From assembly GCA_018883545.1 (NCBI GenBank), contig JAHLEH010000002.1, forward strand, positions 1 through 64,000: a stretch of DNA of 64,000 nt, given 5' to 3'. Source of the stretch: Marixanthotalea marina (GTDB taxonomy: Bacteria; Bacteroidota; Bacteroidia; Flavobacteriales; Flavobacteriaceae). Under the pieces are notes generated by a model, which did not search any database, was not told the origin of the DNA, and worked only from the letters and a program-made list of their open reading frames with translations. A program made the position numbers and the translations under genes. Positions 19,901-27,622 of this stretch are shown here, piece by piece. Numbering within the stretch: position 1 is the stretch's first letter; every line of letters begins with the position of its first letter.

Positions 19901-20284
19901 GCCATAACCAACCTCAAACTGATTGATACAACTATAACTATTATTAGTGTTGCCAAACTCAAAATCTAGATATTCGATATCGAATATTTTACCATCACTA
20001 CTACGAGTGTAGCGATAGCCATCACGAATCAAATGAAAGGTGTTACGAAGCAACTCAAAATGTGTTTGACCACTAGTGAAACGCAAATGGTTTATAATTT
20101 CTTCAATATCGGAATCGTTTAATTCACTATATCTCTTTTTGAGATACGTGCATAAATCATCACTTATTAAGACTTCTCGATTATTGCGAGCAATATTGCC
20201 ACCATAAGTATATGTCCAACCTTGTTGCTCTAATAAATCAATAAGTGCTTCTTCGTAATCGCTTTCGAAAAACTTTCCTTTCAT
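16967..20284 (-). CDS. hsdR: Type I restriction enzyme, R subunit
   Basis: 1105 residues. The N-terminal nuclease has the PD-(D/E)XK pattern PDVLLFINGIPLCIFELK (D137, E151, K153). A helicase/translocase motor follows with Walker A GATGCGKT (296-303), DEAH (401-404), FVGFTGTP (motif III) and a late helicase motif (TLIQTISRVNR). The C-terminal part is the usual helical region that docks on the methylase. With HsdM and HsdS it forms an ATP-driven complex that translocates DNA and cuts unmethylated foreign DNA at random sites. It is the last gene of the hsd operon, 6 nt after the GNAT-like gene. Length and motifs look complete. Confidence 0.95.
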   Translation of the reverse strand: MKGKFFESDYEEALIDLLEQQGWTYTYGGNIARNNREVLISDDLCTYLKKRYSELNDSDIEEIINHLRFTSGQTHFELLRNTFHLIRDGYRYTRSSDGKIFDIEYLDFEFGNTNNSYSCINQFEVGYGLKADVRIPDVLLFINGIPLCIFELKNPTDTNATIFSAYEQIHNRYKRDIPHLLRYCPLSCISDATVNNTKLGTTYTPYNHYYAWKKVNNEDESAKKGIDQIKTIVAGVYEPNRFLEIIRDYVYFPDKNSDKIEEIVCRYPQFFATRLLTESVLKAHTENSRKGGTYFGATGCGKTYTMMFLARQLSLRCEELGSPTIVMIVDRDDLQTQAGKLFLRSEEFLSLGAAKIIADRQDLKTEMSIRKSGGFFICTIQKFCEEIGELNTRKNIICFSDEAHRTQVKLNKQLKIKDKKPETESKTIADSINKQETPLGAFVTKPYAEHLRIAFPNATFVGFTGTPIEETIQVFGEVVDSYTMQQSVDDDITVALKYIPRIANVTLDSQKVKEIDEYYKQCADEGATEDDVAASKKAMSAMEVILGDDERLERLAKDITTHYTNACENKVDVVQKAMIVCSKRKIAYRLLQKFRAQNPEWFEEKKSPDDSKLTKEELKKLPKMPTIAMVATRGANDSSDMYKYIGDKSRIKKLDDAFKMEHSNFRIVIVVDMWITGFDVPSLTYLYNDKPLQKQTLIQTISRVNRKYEGKKFGYVIDYIGIRENMMKAMRKFGGKSFGPSEDDVQQALEALIIELKIISDVFTDFDITPFTDSNTTPLERLECLSSAADYIITLTEQLNLSNEKGKPKKVSVKTFFMAHVRRLRTAYDICQPSNVLTNEQLSLSQCFMAVASYIRKTSGDKHDAESMNRVVEKMVAEALKFNSVVDILDTDVEENIFSPEFVEQLDNIKLPATKLEVLIKMLRKSIQEYKDTNKIAAEKFEELLNKTLDEYHNRRASLSSEEASSTQAEAVDSIIRYATQQALELMAKLGEDKDSFRKLGLTFEEKAFYDILMHLRDKYNFEYGEDKKVGSLIINDKCKLLAQKIKELIDMQSSFTDWLNNSNVRADLNQKIFFCLHKNGYPPQHNDEVFDQVMEQVENFKHNN

Positions 20285-20290
20285 TTTGTG

Positions 20291-20890
20291 TTAGTTCAAA
20301 TTTGTGTCTTTAGTAATTTCTATTGTGTCAAAGTCCAAAAACTTTGCATTCCTATTCTTTAAAGATTTGCTAAAAGATTCAACAACATCTTGAAGAATTA
20401 AACGATAGTTTAGGCGTTGGCAAATATTAAAAACCTTTTTTAAGAGTGACTTTCCAAGCCCTATATGTTTAAGCTCTATTGGTATCATTATATTAGTGAG
20501 ATACACAATTTTTTCTTCACGGTAAGGAAGTAATCTGATGAGTGATTTTGCTTGGATTTCAGATTCAGAACAATGAAGAAAAAAGTCTTCTATTAAATTG
20601 GTAATGGACCATTTAGTTATAAAGTCACTTATTTCTTTTTCTAAAAATTTATGAATAAAGTATTCTTCTGGGATAGGTTCACCTAAATAAAGCATTTGTT
20701 CTACTTTATCTAAAATATACTTATGGCCATTATCGAAAATAAAATTTAGACATTCATTGCCATTATCAATAAACTCTTTAACGTAAAAACCCTGTTCTCT
20801 TTTACCCATAACCTCATCATCAGTCATTGTAAACAAAATGTTGTTAGCATTAAGTATTTTGTCTTTTTCAAATTGCTCTATGTTCGTCAT
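20291..20890 (-). CDS. GNAT-like acetyltransferase embedded in hsd operon
   Basis: 199 residues. The C-terminal half fits the GNAT fold: a strand (VYLTNIMIPIELK), the acetyl-CoA loop HIGLGKSLLKKVF, then NYRLILQDVVESFSKSLKNR, where a bulge strand and the last helix would be. The N-terminal 100 residues are acidic and unrecognised. It sits between hsdS and hsdR with gaps of only 3 and 6 nt, so it is expressed with the restriction enzyme. No GNAT protein is a standard type I subunit. It could be an unrelated passenger, a modifier of the enzyme, or a second defence function; the sequence does not decide. Confidence 0.65.
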   Translation of the reverse strand: MTNIEQFEKDKILNANNILFTMTDDEVMGKREQGFYVKEFIDNGNECLNFIFDNGHKYILDKVEQMLYLGEPIPEEYFIHKFLEKEISDFITKWSITNLIEDFFLHCSESEIQAKSLIRLLPYREEKIVYLTNIMIPIELKHIGLGKSLLKKVFNICQRLNYRLILQDVVESFSKSLKNRNAKFLDFDTIEITKDTNLN

Positions 20891-20893
20891 AAG

Positions 20894-22018
20894 TTATCCA
20901 TTTATAGCTTTTTGCACCAATGCTGGGCAAAGTGTTTGCATTTTTTCACGTGCTTCGTTTGCTATTTTTTTAGCCTCTTCGGCACAGTTGTATAGGTTAA
21001 CTATGGCTTGCTGCACTTCTGGTGGTGGAAGAGGAATTTTTACTTTACACAATGCTGAAAAATTAAAGTTTTCTCTTGCACTTCCCCAGGAATTGTATCT
21101 AACATATCTATCGAACTCTTTAGGCTGAAAAAGAATATTTAAATACTCTGTTAGTAACAAATTGTTAGTCACTTTGAAAACACAATAAATAGGTGAAACT
21201 ACAAATGTGTTTTTTTTATTTAAGGCACAAGCGAAAACTTTCCAAGTGTCTGTGGTTGGTACATAGGCAAAACAGTTGTTATAAACTATCTTATAATTAT
21301 GTAATTTGCTTTTATCTACTCTTGAATTTGGTTCTCTGAATTGCTTCGTAGTGCTTAAACCTTGTACTTGGTTATATTTACCATCGGCATTTTTTTCATT
21401 AACTTCTTCTATATATTCACTTAATTCAACTTCTGGATATTTCTTTTTGCAATCTACAATATAGGCTTGACAAGCTTGGGTAAGTGGCTCTATTAAAGCT
21501 TCATTTTGCTCTGCTAATGCTTTTAGTCCGTTGTAAGTATCTACTAATTCTTGTTGGGTATCGATGTCGGGAAGTGGGATTTGTACTTCACACATAGAGT
21601 CCCAATCAAAGAACTCTGTTGCACTACCCCAAGAATCATATCTTGCATAGCGATCAAACTCTGTTCTAAGGAAAAATATATAAAGATAAGTTGGTAATAA
21701 TTCAGCAACATCTTTTACACGAAAACAAACATAATCATTAGTAAAAATATACGCCCGGTCAGAGCTATTATATCCAAGACCTAAACGATCACCCATTCTT
21801 GTAGTTCTACGATTGAATACAAATTCTTTAGGCTGTACAATAAAAAAATTATCAAATGAACGATTGCTTATATCTGCTTTTGTTGGCTGTATTTCCTTTT
21901 TATTTGAACAGCCTCTTACATCATTAAATCCATATTTTAAATTAGAATTTCTTTGCTCATTTAGCTCAATATAATCGCCAAGCCTTACCATTTTGGTCTG
22001 CACATTACTCACATTCAT
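20894..22018 (-). CDS. hsdS: Type I restriction-modification specificity subunit
   Basis: 374 residues with two target-recognition halves. Each half ends with a closely related block, EFDRYARYDSWGSATEFF..., then IPLPDIDTQQELVDTY, and in the second half EFDRYVRYNSWGSAREN..., then IPLPPPEVQQAIVNLY. Each block runs into a helical spacer that sets the distance between the two half-sites. HsdS selects the bipartite DNA sequence for methylation and cutting. The start overlaps the hsdM end by 14 bp. The near-identity of the two TRD ends suggests an internal duplication and may mean the two half-sites are similar. The site itself cannot be predicted by eye. Confidence 0.92.
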   Translation of the reverse strand: MNVSNVQTKMVRLGDYIELNEQRNSNLKYGFNDVRGCSNKKEIQPTKADISNRSFDNFFIVQPKEFVFNRRTTRMGDRLGLGYNSSDRAYIFTNDYVCFRVKDVAELLPTYLYIFFLRTEFDRYARYDSWGSATEFFDWDSMCEVQIPLPDIDTQQELVDTYNGLKALAEQNEALIEPLTQACQAYIVDCKKKYPEVELSEYIEEVNEKNADGKYNQVQGLSTTKQFREPNSRVDKSKLHNYKIVYNNCFAYVPTTDTWKVFACALNKKNTFVVSPIYCVFKVTNNLLLTEYLNILFQPKEFDRYVRYNSWGSARENFNFSALCKVKIPLPPPEVQQAIVNLYNCAEEAKKIANEAREKMQTLCPALVQKAING

Positions 22019-23600
22019 ACCCTAACTGTTTTAGTGCGTTACGAAGTGTTTTATCATTCTTTTCTTGACGGTTTAGTAAGTCAGAAACAGTTGAGGCAGT
22101 TTCAGTGAGTACTTCGTCATAATCAATTTTAGTATCACGGTCCACAAATTCAATATAACGGCTTGGTACAAGTGAGTAACCCTTTTCTTCTAGTTCTTTT
22201 AGCCCAACAGAGCGGTATTGTTCTGGTTCTGCATAGTTTGTTCCGTCCGTAGCCTCACTTTGCCAGTTAAAATAGATGTCGGCAGCTTTTTTAATCTGGT
22301 CTGCTTTCAATTCCACTTTCTTTTTTTGCTCTCCTTTTACTGGGTTTTCTCTCCACTGGCGCAAATCCATAAAGAGAATCTCATTTTCTCTATTACGTAA
22401 TTTACGGTCGTGCCAAGTGCCACCTTTTTTGTTTTCATTTAAAATCCACAAGGTTACCGATATGTCGGTGGTGTAAAACAATTCACGAGGCAATACCACA
22501 ATAGCTTCTATTTTGTCATTTTCAATGAGTTTTTGACGAATTGCAATAGCATCGTCATCACCCAAAGCACCGTTAGCCAATAGGAAACCTGCAATACCTT
22601 TGCCCGCTTTTAGTTTAGAGAGCATATGCAATATCCAAGCATAGTTTGCATTACCTGCTGGTGGTGTGGAATAGTCTGCCCAACGAGGATCGTTACTTAA
22701 ATTTGGGTTGTACCATTTTTTAAGATTAAATGGCGGATTAGCCATTATAAAATCAAAGCTTAAGCCTTTATGTAGGTCATTAGAAAGTGTATCGGCATTT
22801 TGCTCACCTAGATGATGTGAGATACCACGCATAGCAAGATTCATTTTTGCCAAACGATATGTTGCTGGGTCTCGCTCTTGTCCGTAAACATTTACCTTTT
22901 CTATATCACCTTGTTTAGCTTCTACATACTTAGCACACTGAATAAACATACCTCCAGAACCACAACAAGGGTCGTACAATGTACCATCGTAAGGTTCAAT
23001 AAAAGCAGCAATTAGCTCCACTATATCGTGAGGTGTATAAAATTCTCCCTCTTCTTTGGTTGCATTTACCGCAAACGATTTTAGAAAATATTCATACACA
23101 CGTCCTATCAAATCTTTTTCCTCACCAAAGGTCTTGTGAGAGATTTTGTTTACCTCGTCTACTACTTTTTTTATCACATTAGCATCAAGATTTATTGACG
23201 TGAATAAACCAATACGAATACAGCCTTTTAATTCATCACCACTATTTTCAAGTTCTTGAATAGCATCATCCAAAGCGGCGTTTAATTTTGTACCTGGCTG
23301 TTCCATAATTTTAGACCAACGCGCATCTTCAGGAACATAGGCTATCCCTTTATATCTGCTTGGGCTATTAAGGAAAGATTTTATTACTTCTTCATCTGTA
23401 ATTCCGTTATCAATACATTCCTGCCTCATTTCATTTTGAGTGTTTTCAAACTTCTCACCAATGAAGCGCATGAAAACGAGCGTTAATAGTAAATCTCTTT
23501 TATCGTTTAGTGAAGCATTACTTCGTAAATACTCTCTGCAATTAAACAAGATTGATTCTAGGTTTTGTGTATCTGTTGTTTTTTGCTTTTTTTTAGCCAT
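22005..23600 (-). CDS. hsdM: Type I restriction-modification DNA methyltransferase subunit
   Basis: 531 residues. The N-terminal helical domain (about 10-165) is followed by the N6-adenine methyltransferase domain: GEFYTPHDIVELI leads to the SAM-binding DPCCGSGG (210-217), and the catalytic NPPF is at 288-291. Two HsdM and one HsdS form the modification enzyme that protects host DNA. The gene overlaps hsdS by 14 bp and starts 3 nt after the HTH controller gene. No disruption is seen. Confidence 0.95.
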   Translation of the reverse strand: MAKKKQKTTDTQNLESILFNCREYLRSNASLNDKRDLLLTLVFMRFIGEKFENTQNEMRQECIDNGITDEEVIKSFLNSPSRYKGIAYVPEDARWSKIMEQPGTKLNAALDDAIQELENSGDELKGCIRIGLFTSINLDANVIKKVVDEVNKISHKTFGEEKDLIGRVYEYFLKSFAVNATKEEGEFYTPHDIVELIAAFIEPYDGTLYDPCCGSGGMFIQCAKYVEAKQGDIEKVNVYGQERDPATYRLAKMNLAMRGISHHLGEQNADTLSNDLHKGLSFDFIMANPPFNLKKWYNPNLSNDPRWADYSTPPAGNANYAWILHMLSKLKAGKGIAGFLLANGALGDDDAIAIRQKLIENDKIEAIVVLPRELFYTTDISVTLWILNENKKGGTWHDRKLRNRENEILFMDLRQWRENPVKGEQKKKVELKADQIKKAADIYFNWQSEATDGTNYAEPEQYRSVGLKELEEKGYSLVPSRYIEFVDRDTKIDYDEVLTETASTVSDLLNRQEKNDKTLRNALKQLGYECE

Positions 23601-23603
23601 ACT

Positions 23604-23804
23604 TTATTTCTGATTGATATTTGGTACTAGAAGCTCTGAAATGTCAACATTTAATATTTCTGCTATTTGGTAGAGCACCTCTAAACTGGGTTGAGTTCTA
23701 TTTTGCACGTACCCATTTACTGTATTGAAGCTTTTACCAAGCTTTTCAGCTAACCACACTTGCTTGATGCCCTTTTCTTCTAAAACTTCTTTTATGCGAT
23801 TCAT
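23604..23804 (-). CDS. Small XRE-family HTH protein, likely hsd controller
   Basis: 66 residues, almost entirely one helix-turn-helix: IKEVLEEKGIKQVWLAEKLGKSFNTVNGYVQNRTQPSLEVLYQIAEIL. It starts the hsd operon, 3 nt before hsdM. Small XRE proteins in this position act as controller (C) proteins that delay or limit restriction after the system enters a new host. A perfect palindrome at 23,848-23,868, 44 nt upstream of its ATG, is a plausible binding site. Confidence 0.85.
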   Translation of the reverse strand: MNRIKEVLEEKGIKQVWLAEKLGKSFNTVNGYVQNRTQPSLEVLYQIAEILNVDISELLVPNINQK

Positions 23805-23847
23805 AGGGAAAATTTTGAATGCTAAATATACAATTTACTTTATATTT

Positions 23848-23868
23848 ATATAATGTTATGCATTATAT
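23848..23868 (-). promoter_or_regulatory. Palindromic operator candidate upstream of HTH-hsd operon
   Basis: Perfect 8-bp arms atataatg / cattatat separated by ttatg. On the minus strand a TATATTTA element resembling the -7 box lies between the palindrome and the ATG. The site lies in the only gap (81 nt) before the operon. Confidence 0.6.
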
Positions 23869-23885
23869 TTTTGCATCGTTGTAAT

Positions 23886-25946
23886 TTACAAAAACCATAA
23901 TATTTCTTTGCCATAAGGCGGGATTTCTTTGTTATCGAAATTGGGTGCAATTTCTGCTACCATTTCAGGGTATTTAATTGTAATAGGCACATTTTGTTGG
24001 CGTAAGGATTTCCAATACAGCCTACTGAACTGATATACCTGTTCTATTAATTTTTTAATCATTTGTGTGTCTTCCAAAGCTTTTGGTGTTGGGCTTGTAA
24101 TTTTAAGTTTAATAGGAAATGGATAACTCTCTGAACTTGGAAATGTAGGCTCGTTACTATACCTTGAATTATTAAACAGTAAATACTTATGCTCCTTCTT
24201 GCTTATGTTAATGAACGTGCCGCTTTTAGGCATTAACCTATTGTGCCAATCTTCATCAAATGCAATAATATCTTTAGACCTTGTTTTATTGATGGTTACA
24301 ATAAACAACGGACAACCTATATTGAGGGAATCCATCATTTCTACAATGGGCGCTAACTCTTTATCACTCATTTCCTTGTAAAAATGCACCACAACCTTAT
24401 CTGGGTTTTGTTCGATATTTACAAACTTGTAAATAGCATCGCTTATCGCTCCTGCCAATTCTGACGTGTTAGACTTGGTATCGTACTGAAACCCGTTGAA
24501 CTTACCATTGTTTTGAAAGCTGAACGCACTTGCTACATACTGTACATTTTCGATAACATTTTTGAAAGCTCCAACTCCAATGACCAGTTCTTTTTTGTTT
24601 GATACGTTTAACTGCCAAGGAATGCCTTCTAACTTTGCCAATAAGGCCAGAGAAATGTTGGTGAGGTCGAACACAAAACTATTGATGTTCTTTTTGTACC
24701 TGTTGAAGTCTATAACCTGTGATACTATTCTCCTTAAAAGTAATTGCTCTTTGACTTTGTAATACACTTCCCTGTTTTTAAGGTTTTGATCATGTTTACC
24801 GAAAGGGCTTAAATAAACCGCTATATAGGTAACCTCTGGTTTAATGTCTAAATCCTTAATGCCTTGTTTTATTTGTGGTAAGGGATTTTCTAAATCGTCA
24901 TAAACAATGCTAAACCCTTTTTCGACGTGATATAATATGCCTGCGTATTGCTGTAAGCCTTTGTAGAATCCTGTACCGTTTTTAAAGTATGATTCCAGTT
25001 TTTTAACCTCTTCTACAAAGCTGCTGTGCAAAATAAAAAACAAGTGTATTGCCTTGTGTGGTGTACTGCTGTATGGCTTTAGCTTATGGAAGTCGGTTTT
25101 TGGGATTCTGCCTACTCCATTTTTGAATACTAAATCGTTACACTCGTCTGCTACATAGCCCACACGTTTTTTTTCAACCGGAAGGAAATCGTCATTATTT
25201 ACAGCTACTACGTTTTTAAACTCTTTAGACACCAAAAATTTGTTTATAAAGCCTTCTATTTTGGCCTTATAGTCTATGTATTTATTTTTTTTGAGGTTGT
25301 TTTCTACCTCATAGCCCAATGCTGCTCTTATTTTATTATTGAAAACGGCATGTGTTTTGGAAAAATCGTCGATTTTATCCTGTATTTTTTCGTATTTGTA
25401 AAACTTCCTGTTATGGATGACTCCTGTGAAAAGTGCTGGTGAGACCTCATCTACCAATTGAGATATTGGTTTTTTTAAATTTTTTGTAACTCCATCGTAA
25501 GCGATAATCAACTCTCCATAATCGCTCACCTCATTAAATTGGACCTTTAGGGTAAACTTATCGTATTGTGCAAAGGTTTTGTTATTATACTTTACATCAC
25601 GCAGCCAAATTTGGTTATCCTCAATAAAATTTGATTTGACCAGCTTTTTTAGGTTTTTGAAGTAGTTTTTTATTCTCCAGTTGTAATAGTGTTTTACAAG
25701 GTCTATACTCTCTTCACTCAATACCACTTCAAAAGGTAGATAGCCTTCTTTTTCGTAAATGAAAGACGTGTAAATGAAGTCTGGGTTTTCTGTAGTGATT
25801 CCAGGAAACAATTCTTCAATATTCTTCGGGAATTTGTTTTTATACAATTCCTGTGCATTGCCTATTTTCTTTTTACTGAAATAAAAAGTGATAGGTACTG
25901 AAGGCACATCGAAGGTTAGTATATTAAAGAATAGGTTTTGGCTCAT
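23886..25946 (-). CDS. Prokaryotic Argonaute (PIWI) lacking canonical catalytic residues
   Basis: 686 residues. The MID-like segment near 391-411 (REVYYKVKEQLLLRRIVSQ) has the Tyr/Lys...Gln arrangement used to hold the 5' end of a guide (K399, Q410). The PIWI domain begins at about 452. In active Argonautes the first strand carries Asp, but here it reads ELVIGVGAF. The second catalytic strand, usually ...RDG, reads KVVVHFYKEMS (518-527), and the end reads ITIKYPEMVAEI (655-666). E496 in SELAG may be the glutamate finger. Three of four DEDX positions therefore seem lost, so guide-directed binding without cutting is predicted, probably needing a partner. It starts 5 nt after an XRE gene. No nuclease is fused to it; the nearest nuclease is hsdR. 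Alignment is by eye. Confidence 0.85.
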   Translation of the reverse strand: MSQNLFFNILTFDVPSVPITFYFSKKKIGNAQELYKNKFPKNIEELFPGITTENPDFIYTSFIYEKEGYLPFEVVLSEESIDLVKHYYNWRIKNYFKNLKKLVKSNFIEDNQIWLRDVKYNNKTFAQYDKFTLKVQFNEVSDYGELIIAYDGVTKNLKKPISQLVDEVSPALFTGVIHNRKFYKYEKIQDKIDDFSKTHAVFNNKIRAALGYEVENNLKKNKYIDYKAKIEGFINKFLVSKEFKNVVAVNNDDFLPVEKKRVGYVADECNDLVFKNGVGRIPKTDFHKLKPYSSTPHKAIHLFFILHSSFVEEVKKLESYFKNGTGFYKGLQQYAGILYHVEKGFSIVYDDLENPLPQIKQGIKDLDIKPEVTYIAVYLSPFGKHDQNLKNREVYYKVKEQLLLRRIVSQVIDFNRYKKNINSFVFDLTNISLALLAKLEGIPWQLNVSNKKELVIGVGAFKNVIENVQYVASAFSFQNNGKFNGFQYDTKSNTSELAGAISDAIYKFVNIEQNPDKVVVHFYKEMSDKELAPIVEMMDSLNIGCPLFIVTINKTRSKDIIAFDEDWHNRLMPKSGTFINISKKEHKYLLFNNSRYSNEPTFPSSESYPFPIKLKITSPTPKALEDTQMIKKLIEQVYQFSRLYWKSLRQQNVPITIKYPEMVAEIAPNFDNKEIPPYGKEILWFL

Positions 25947-25951
25947 AAACC

Positions 25952-26269
25952 CTATGTTGATTGATTATTTTTTATGTTTTTGGTTAAACTACTTATTTTT
26001 TGTTTCGCAATGTTGAGGATTTCCGTACTGTCCTTTTCATCTTTTACCAATTCTACGATTTGTTCAGCCATCCACATTTTTAATAATTGATTTTCGTCCT
26101 CTTTCAATTCTTTAGCAAAAGCAATGACTTGTTCACGTCTTGCCATACGATTACCTCTCTCTATCTTGCTTAAATAGGCTACGTCCATATTGAGGTTTGC
26201 AGCCAATTCGCGCAACAATAAATTACGTTTTTCACGTAATGTCCTTATATGCTCCCCGAAGTTTGTCAT
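25952..26269 (-). CDS. XRE-family HTH regulator of the Argonaute operon
   Basis: 105 residues. The N-terminal 65 residues form a Cro/CI-type HTH: FGEHIRTLREKRNLLLRELA and MDVAYLSKIERGNRMARREQVIAFA. A helical tail of about 40 charged residues follows, as in small regulators found beside restriction-modification and other defence genes. It ends 5 nt before the Argonaute start, so the two form a tight operon. An inverted repeat with 9-bp arms lies 6 nt before its ATG (26,276-26,305), which suggests autoregulation. Confidence 0.85.
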   Translation of the reverse strand: MTNFGEHIRTLREKRNLLLRELAANLNMDVAYLSKIERGNRMARREQVIAFAKELKEDENQLLKMWMAEQIVELVKDEKDSTEILNIAKQKISSLTKNIKNNQST

Positions 26270-26275
26270 AGGAAT

Positions 26276-26305
26276 AAATTAGACTTGTCAATATTTGTCT
26301 AATTT
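26276..26305 (-). promoter_or_regulatory. Inverted repeat upstream of HTH-Argonaute operon
   Basis: Perfect arms aaattagac and gtctaattt with a 12-nt spacer, next to the ATG of the HTH gene. The arms hold the attagac/gtctaat sequences a dimeric XRE repressor could read. In the rest of the gap (26,306-26,418) I see only AT-rich sequence. Confidence 0.6.
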
Positions 26306-26418
26306 AAGAAAAGCCAAGTAAAAGAAAAGAAAAAGATATTAACAATTTTACATTCTTAATGAAGTATCACTTATAAATGTAAAATAAAGGGAATGAGGAA
26401 GTTGAGGATATTAAGGAA

Positions 26419-27015
26419 TTAAGAAGCTGCAAAGTCCAATAAGGGTTGATATTCATTATTATCAGCTTGTTTTACAGCTTTTAAATAGGCTTTACGAGTA
26501 TCGCTATCTTTAGAGAGATTTGCTGCTCCCCAAGAAAATGGCTCTTTGCCAAATAGTTTTTCGATAATAATGTCTGCCATCAATCTACTATGTCTCCCAT
26601 TTCCATTAGGGAAACAGTGTATGCTTACCAAACTATGTTTAAAACGGATAGCGATTTCTTCTGGTGGATAGGTTTTGTTTTCTATCCAGAATAATGCATC
26701 GTCACAAAGTTCTTTTAACTGCATTGGGATTAGATAACTCTTAACCCCTATGTTTTTTTCTGTTTTTCTAAACGTACCAGCCCACGCCCATACATTGCCA
26801 TACATGCGCTTATGTAAATCGCAAATAAATTTCTCTGTAAATACCTGCTCTGGTTTGAACTTTTTACCAAATATCCACTGTAAGGCTTCTTCGATATTGA
26901 GTTGTTCGAACTCGTCCAATTCGCCTTTAGTGGATATGGTTTCTATAAGCAACCCCTCTTTTTCTTCCTCATCAATTGGGGTTTGCCCATCTATGTAATC
27001 CAAGTTTAATCCCAT
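26419..27015 (-). CDS. Fic-domain protein, mobile mystery protein B family
   Basis: 198 residues with the complete Fic motif HCFPNGNGRHSR (133-144), including the catalytic His and the phosphate-binding Asn/Gly loop. Fic enzymes usually transfer AMP from ATP to a target protein. The N-terminus (MGLNLDYIDGQTPIDEEE) and the pairing with an upstream HTH gene match the mobile mystery protein B family. Members occur almost only in mobile elements beside protein A. The start overlaps the end of the HTH gene by 10 bp, so the pair is translationally coupled, as in toxin-antitoxin modules. The target is unknown. Confidence 0.9.
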   Translation of the reverse strand: MGLNLDYIDGQTPIDEEEKEGLLIETISTKGELDEFEQLNIEEALQWIFGKKFKPEQVFTEKFICDLHKRMYGNVWAWAGTFRKTEKNIGVKSYLIPMQLKELCDDALFWIENKTYPPEEIAIRFKHSLVSIHCFPNGNGRHSRLMADIIIEKLFGKEPFSWGAANLSKDSDTRKAYLKAVKQADNNEYQPLLDFAAS

Positions 27016-27464
27016 AGCATTTTTGGCATTTCATTTTTAATAATGGTTGTGCGCTCCTCAATCGCCTTTTTAATGCGTTGTTTAGAGTTTTCTTGATCTT
27101 CAAGTTTCATTGTGTTAGATGTTCTTGACACAATGCGAATTGCCAATTCTTTGGCTTTTCGCTCTATTAAATCATCTAACGTACCATCTTTAGGCACGAA
27201 ACCATATACCAATTGCATATCGAGCGCACTGGCAGTATCCTTTAAGGTTTTGAGGGTTATATTTCCTTCTTTTTCCCTTTTTTCAATCTCCTGTACACTC
27301 TGCTTTGTAATAGACAACTTATCTGCCAACTGCTGTAAAGACATCCCTAAAGACACTCTTACCGCTTTAAGCCAACCTGTTGGTGGTGGTGTTACTTGAG
27401 CAGCTGTATTAAACCCTTTTAATTTTCGGTCTAATTGTTCTAATTGTAATCGCTTCTTGTTCAT
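27006..27464 (-). CDS. HTH regulator, mobile mystery protein A family
   Basis: 152 residues. A central XRE-type HTH is visible: GWLKAVRVSLGMSLQQLADKLSITKQSVQEIEKREKEG (in the first 75 residues, followed by ITLKTLKDTASALDMQLVYGFVP). The layout and the downstream Fic gene fit mobile mystery protein A, thought to be the regulator or antitoxin of the pair. Four evenly spaced 18-bp repeats cover its promoter and leader (27,469-27,585), the first starting 5 nt before the ATG. That makes autoregulation very likely. Confidence 0.9.
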   Translation of the reverse strand: MNKKRLQLEQLDRKLKGFNTAAQVTPPPTGWLKAVRVSLGMSLQQLADKLSITKQSVQEIEKREKEGNITLKTLKDTASALDMQLVYGFVPKDGTLDDLIERKAKELAIRIVSRTSNTMKLEDQENSKQRIKKAIEERTTIIKNEMPKMLWD

Positions 27465-27468
27465 AATG

Positions 27469-27585
27469 TAAGGCTTTAGACTGACATACTAGATGCAAAC
27501 GTAAGGTTTTAACCTGACATATACAAATATTTAGTCAGTTTATAAGCTGACGTTAATAAACAAAAAGTAAGGTTATAGGCTGACG
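27469..27585 (-). promoter_or_regulatory. Four 18-bp operator iterons at exact 33-bp period, with promoter
   Basis: Copies of TAAGGYTWTARRCTGACR (plus-strand reading) start at 27,469, 27,502, 27,535 and 27,568, exactly 33 bp apart. The third is most diverged (15 of 18 like the fourth) but has perfect GTCAG/CTGAC ends. The minus-strand promoter of the HTH gene lies among them: TTG at 27,526-27,524, 20 nt, TACGTTTG at 27,503-27,496. Copy 2 fills the spacer between the two promoter boxes and copy 1 covers the leader. Confidence 0.88.
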
Positions 27586-27622
27586 ACAAGAATATAGTTC
27601 CTTAAATCCTTAATTTCCTTAT

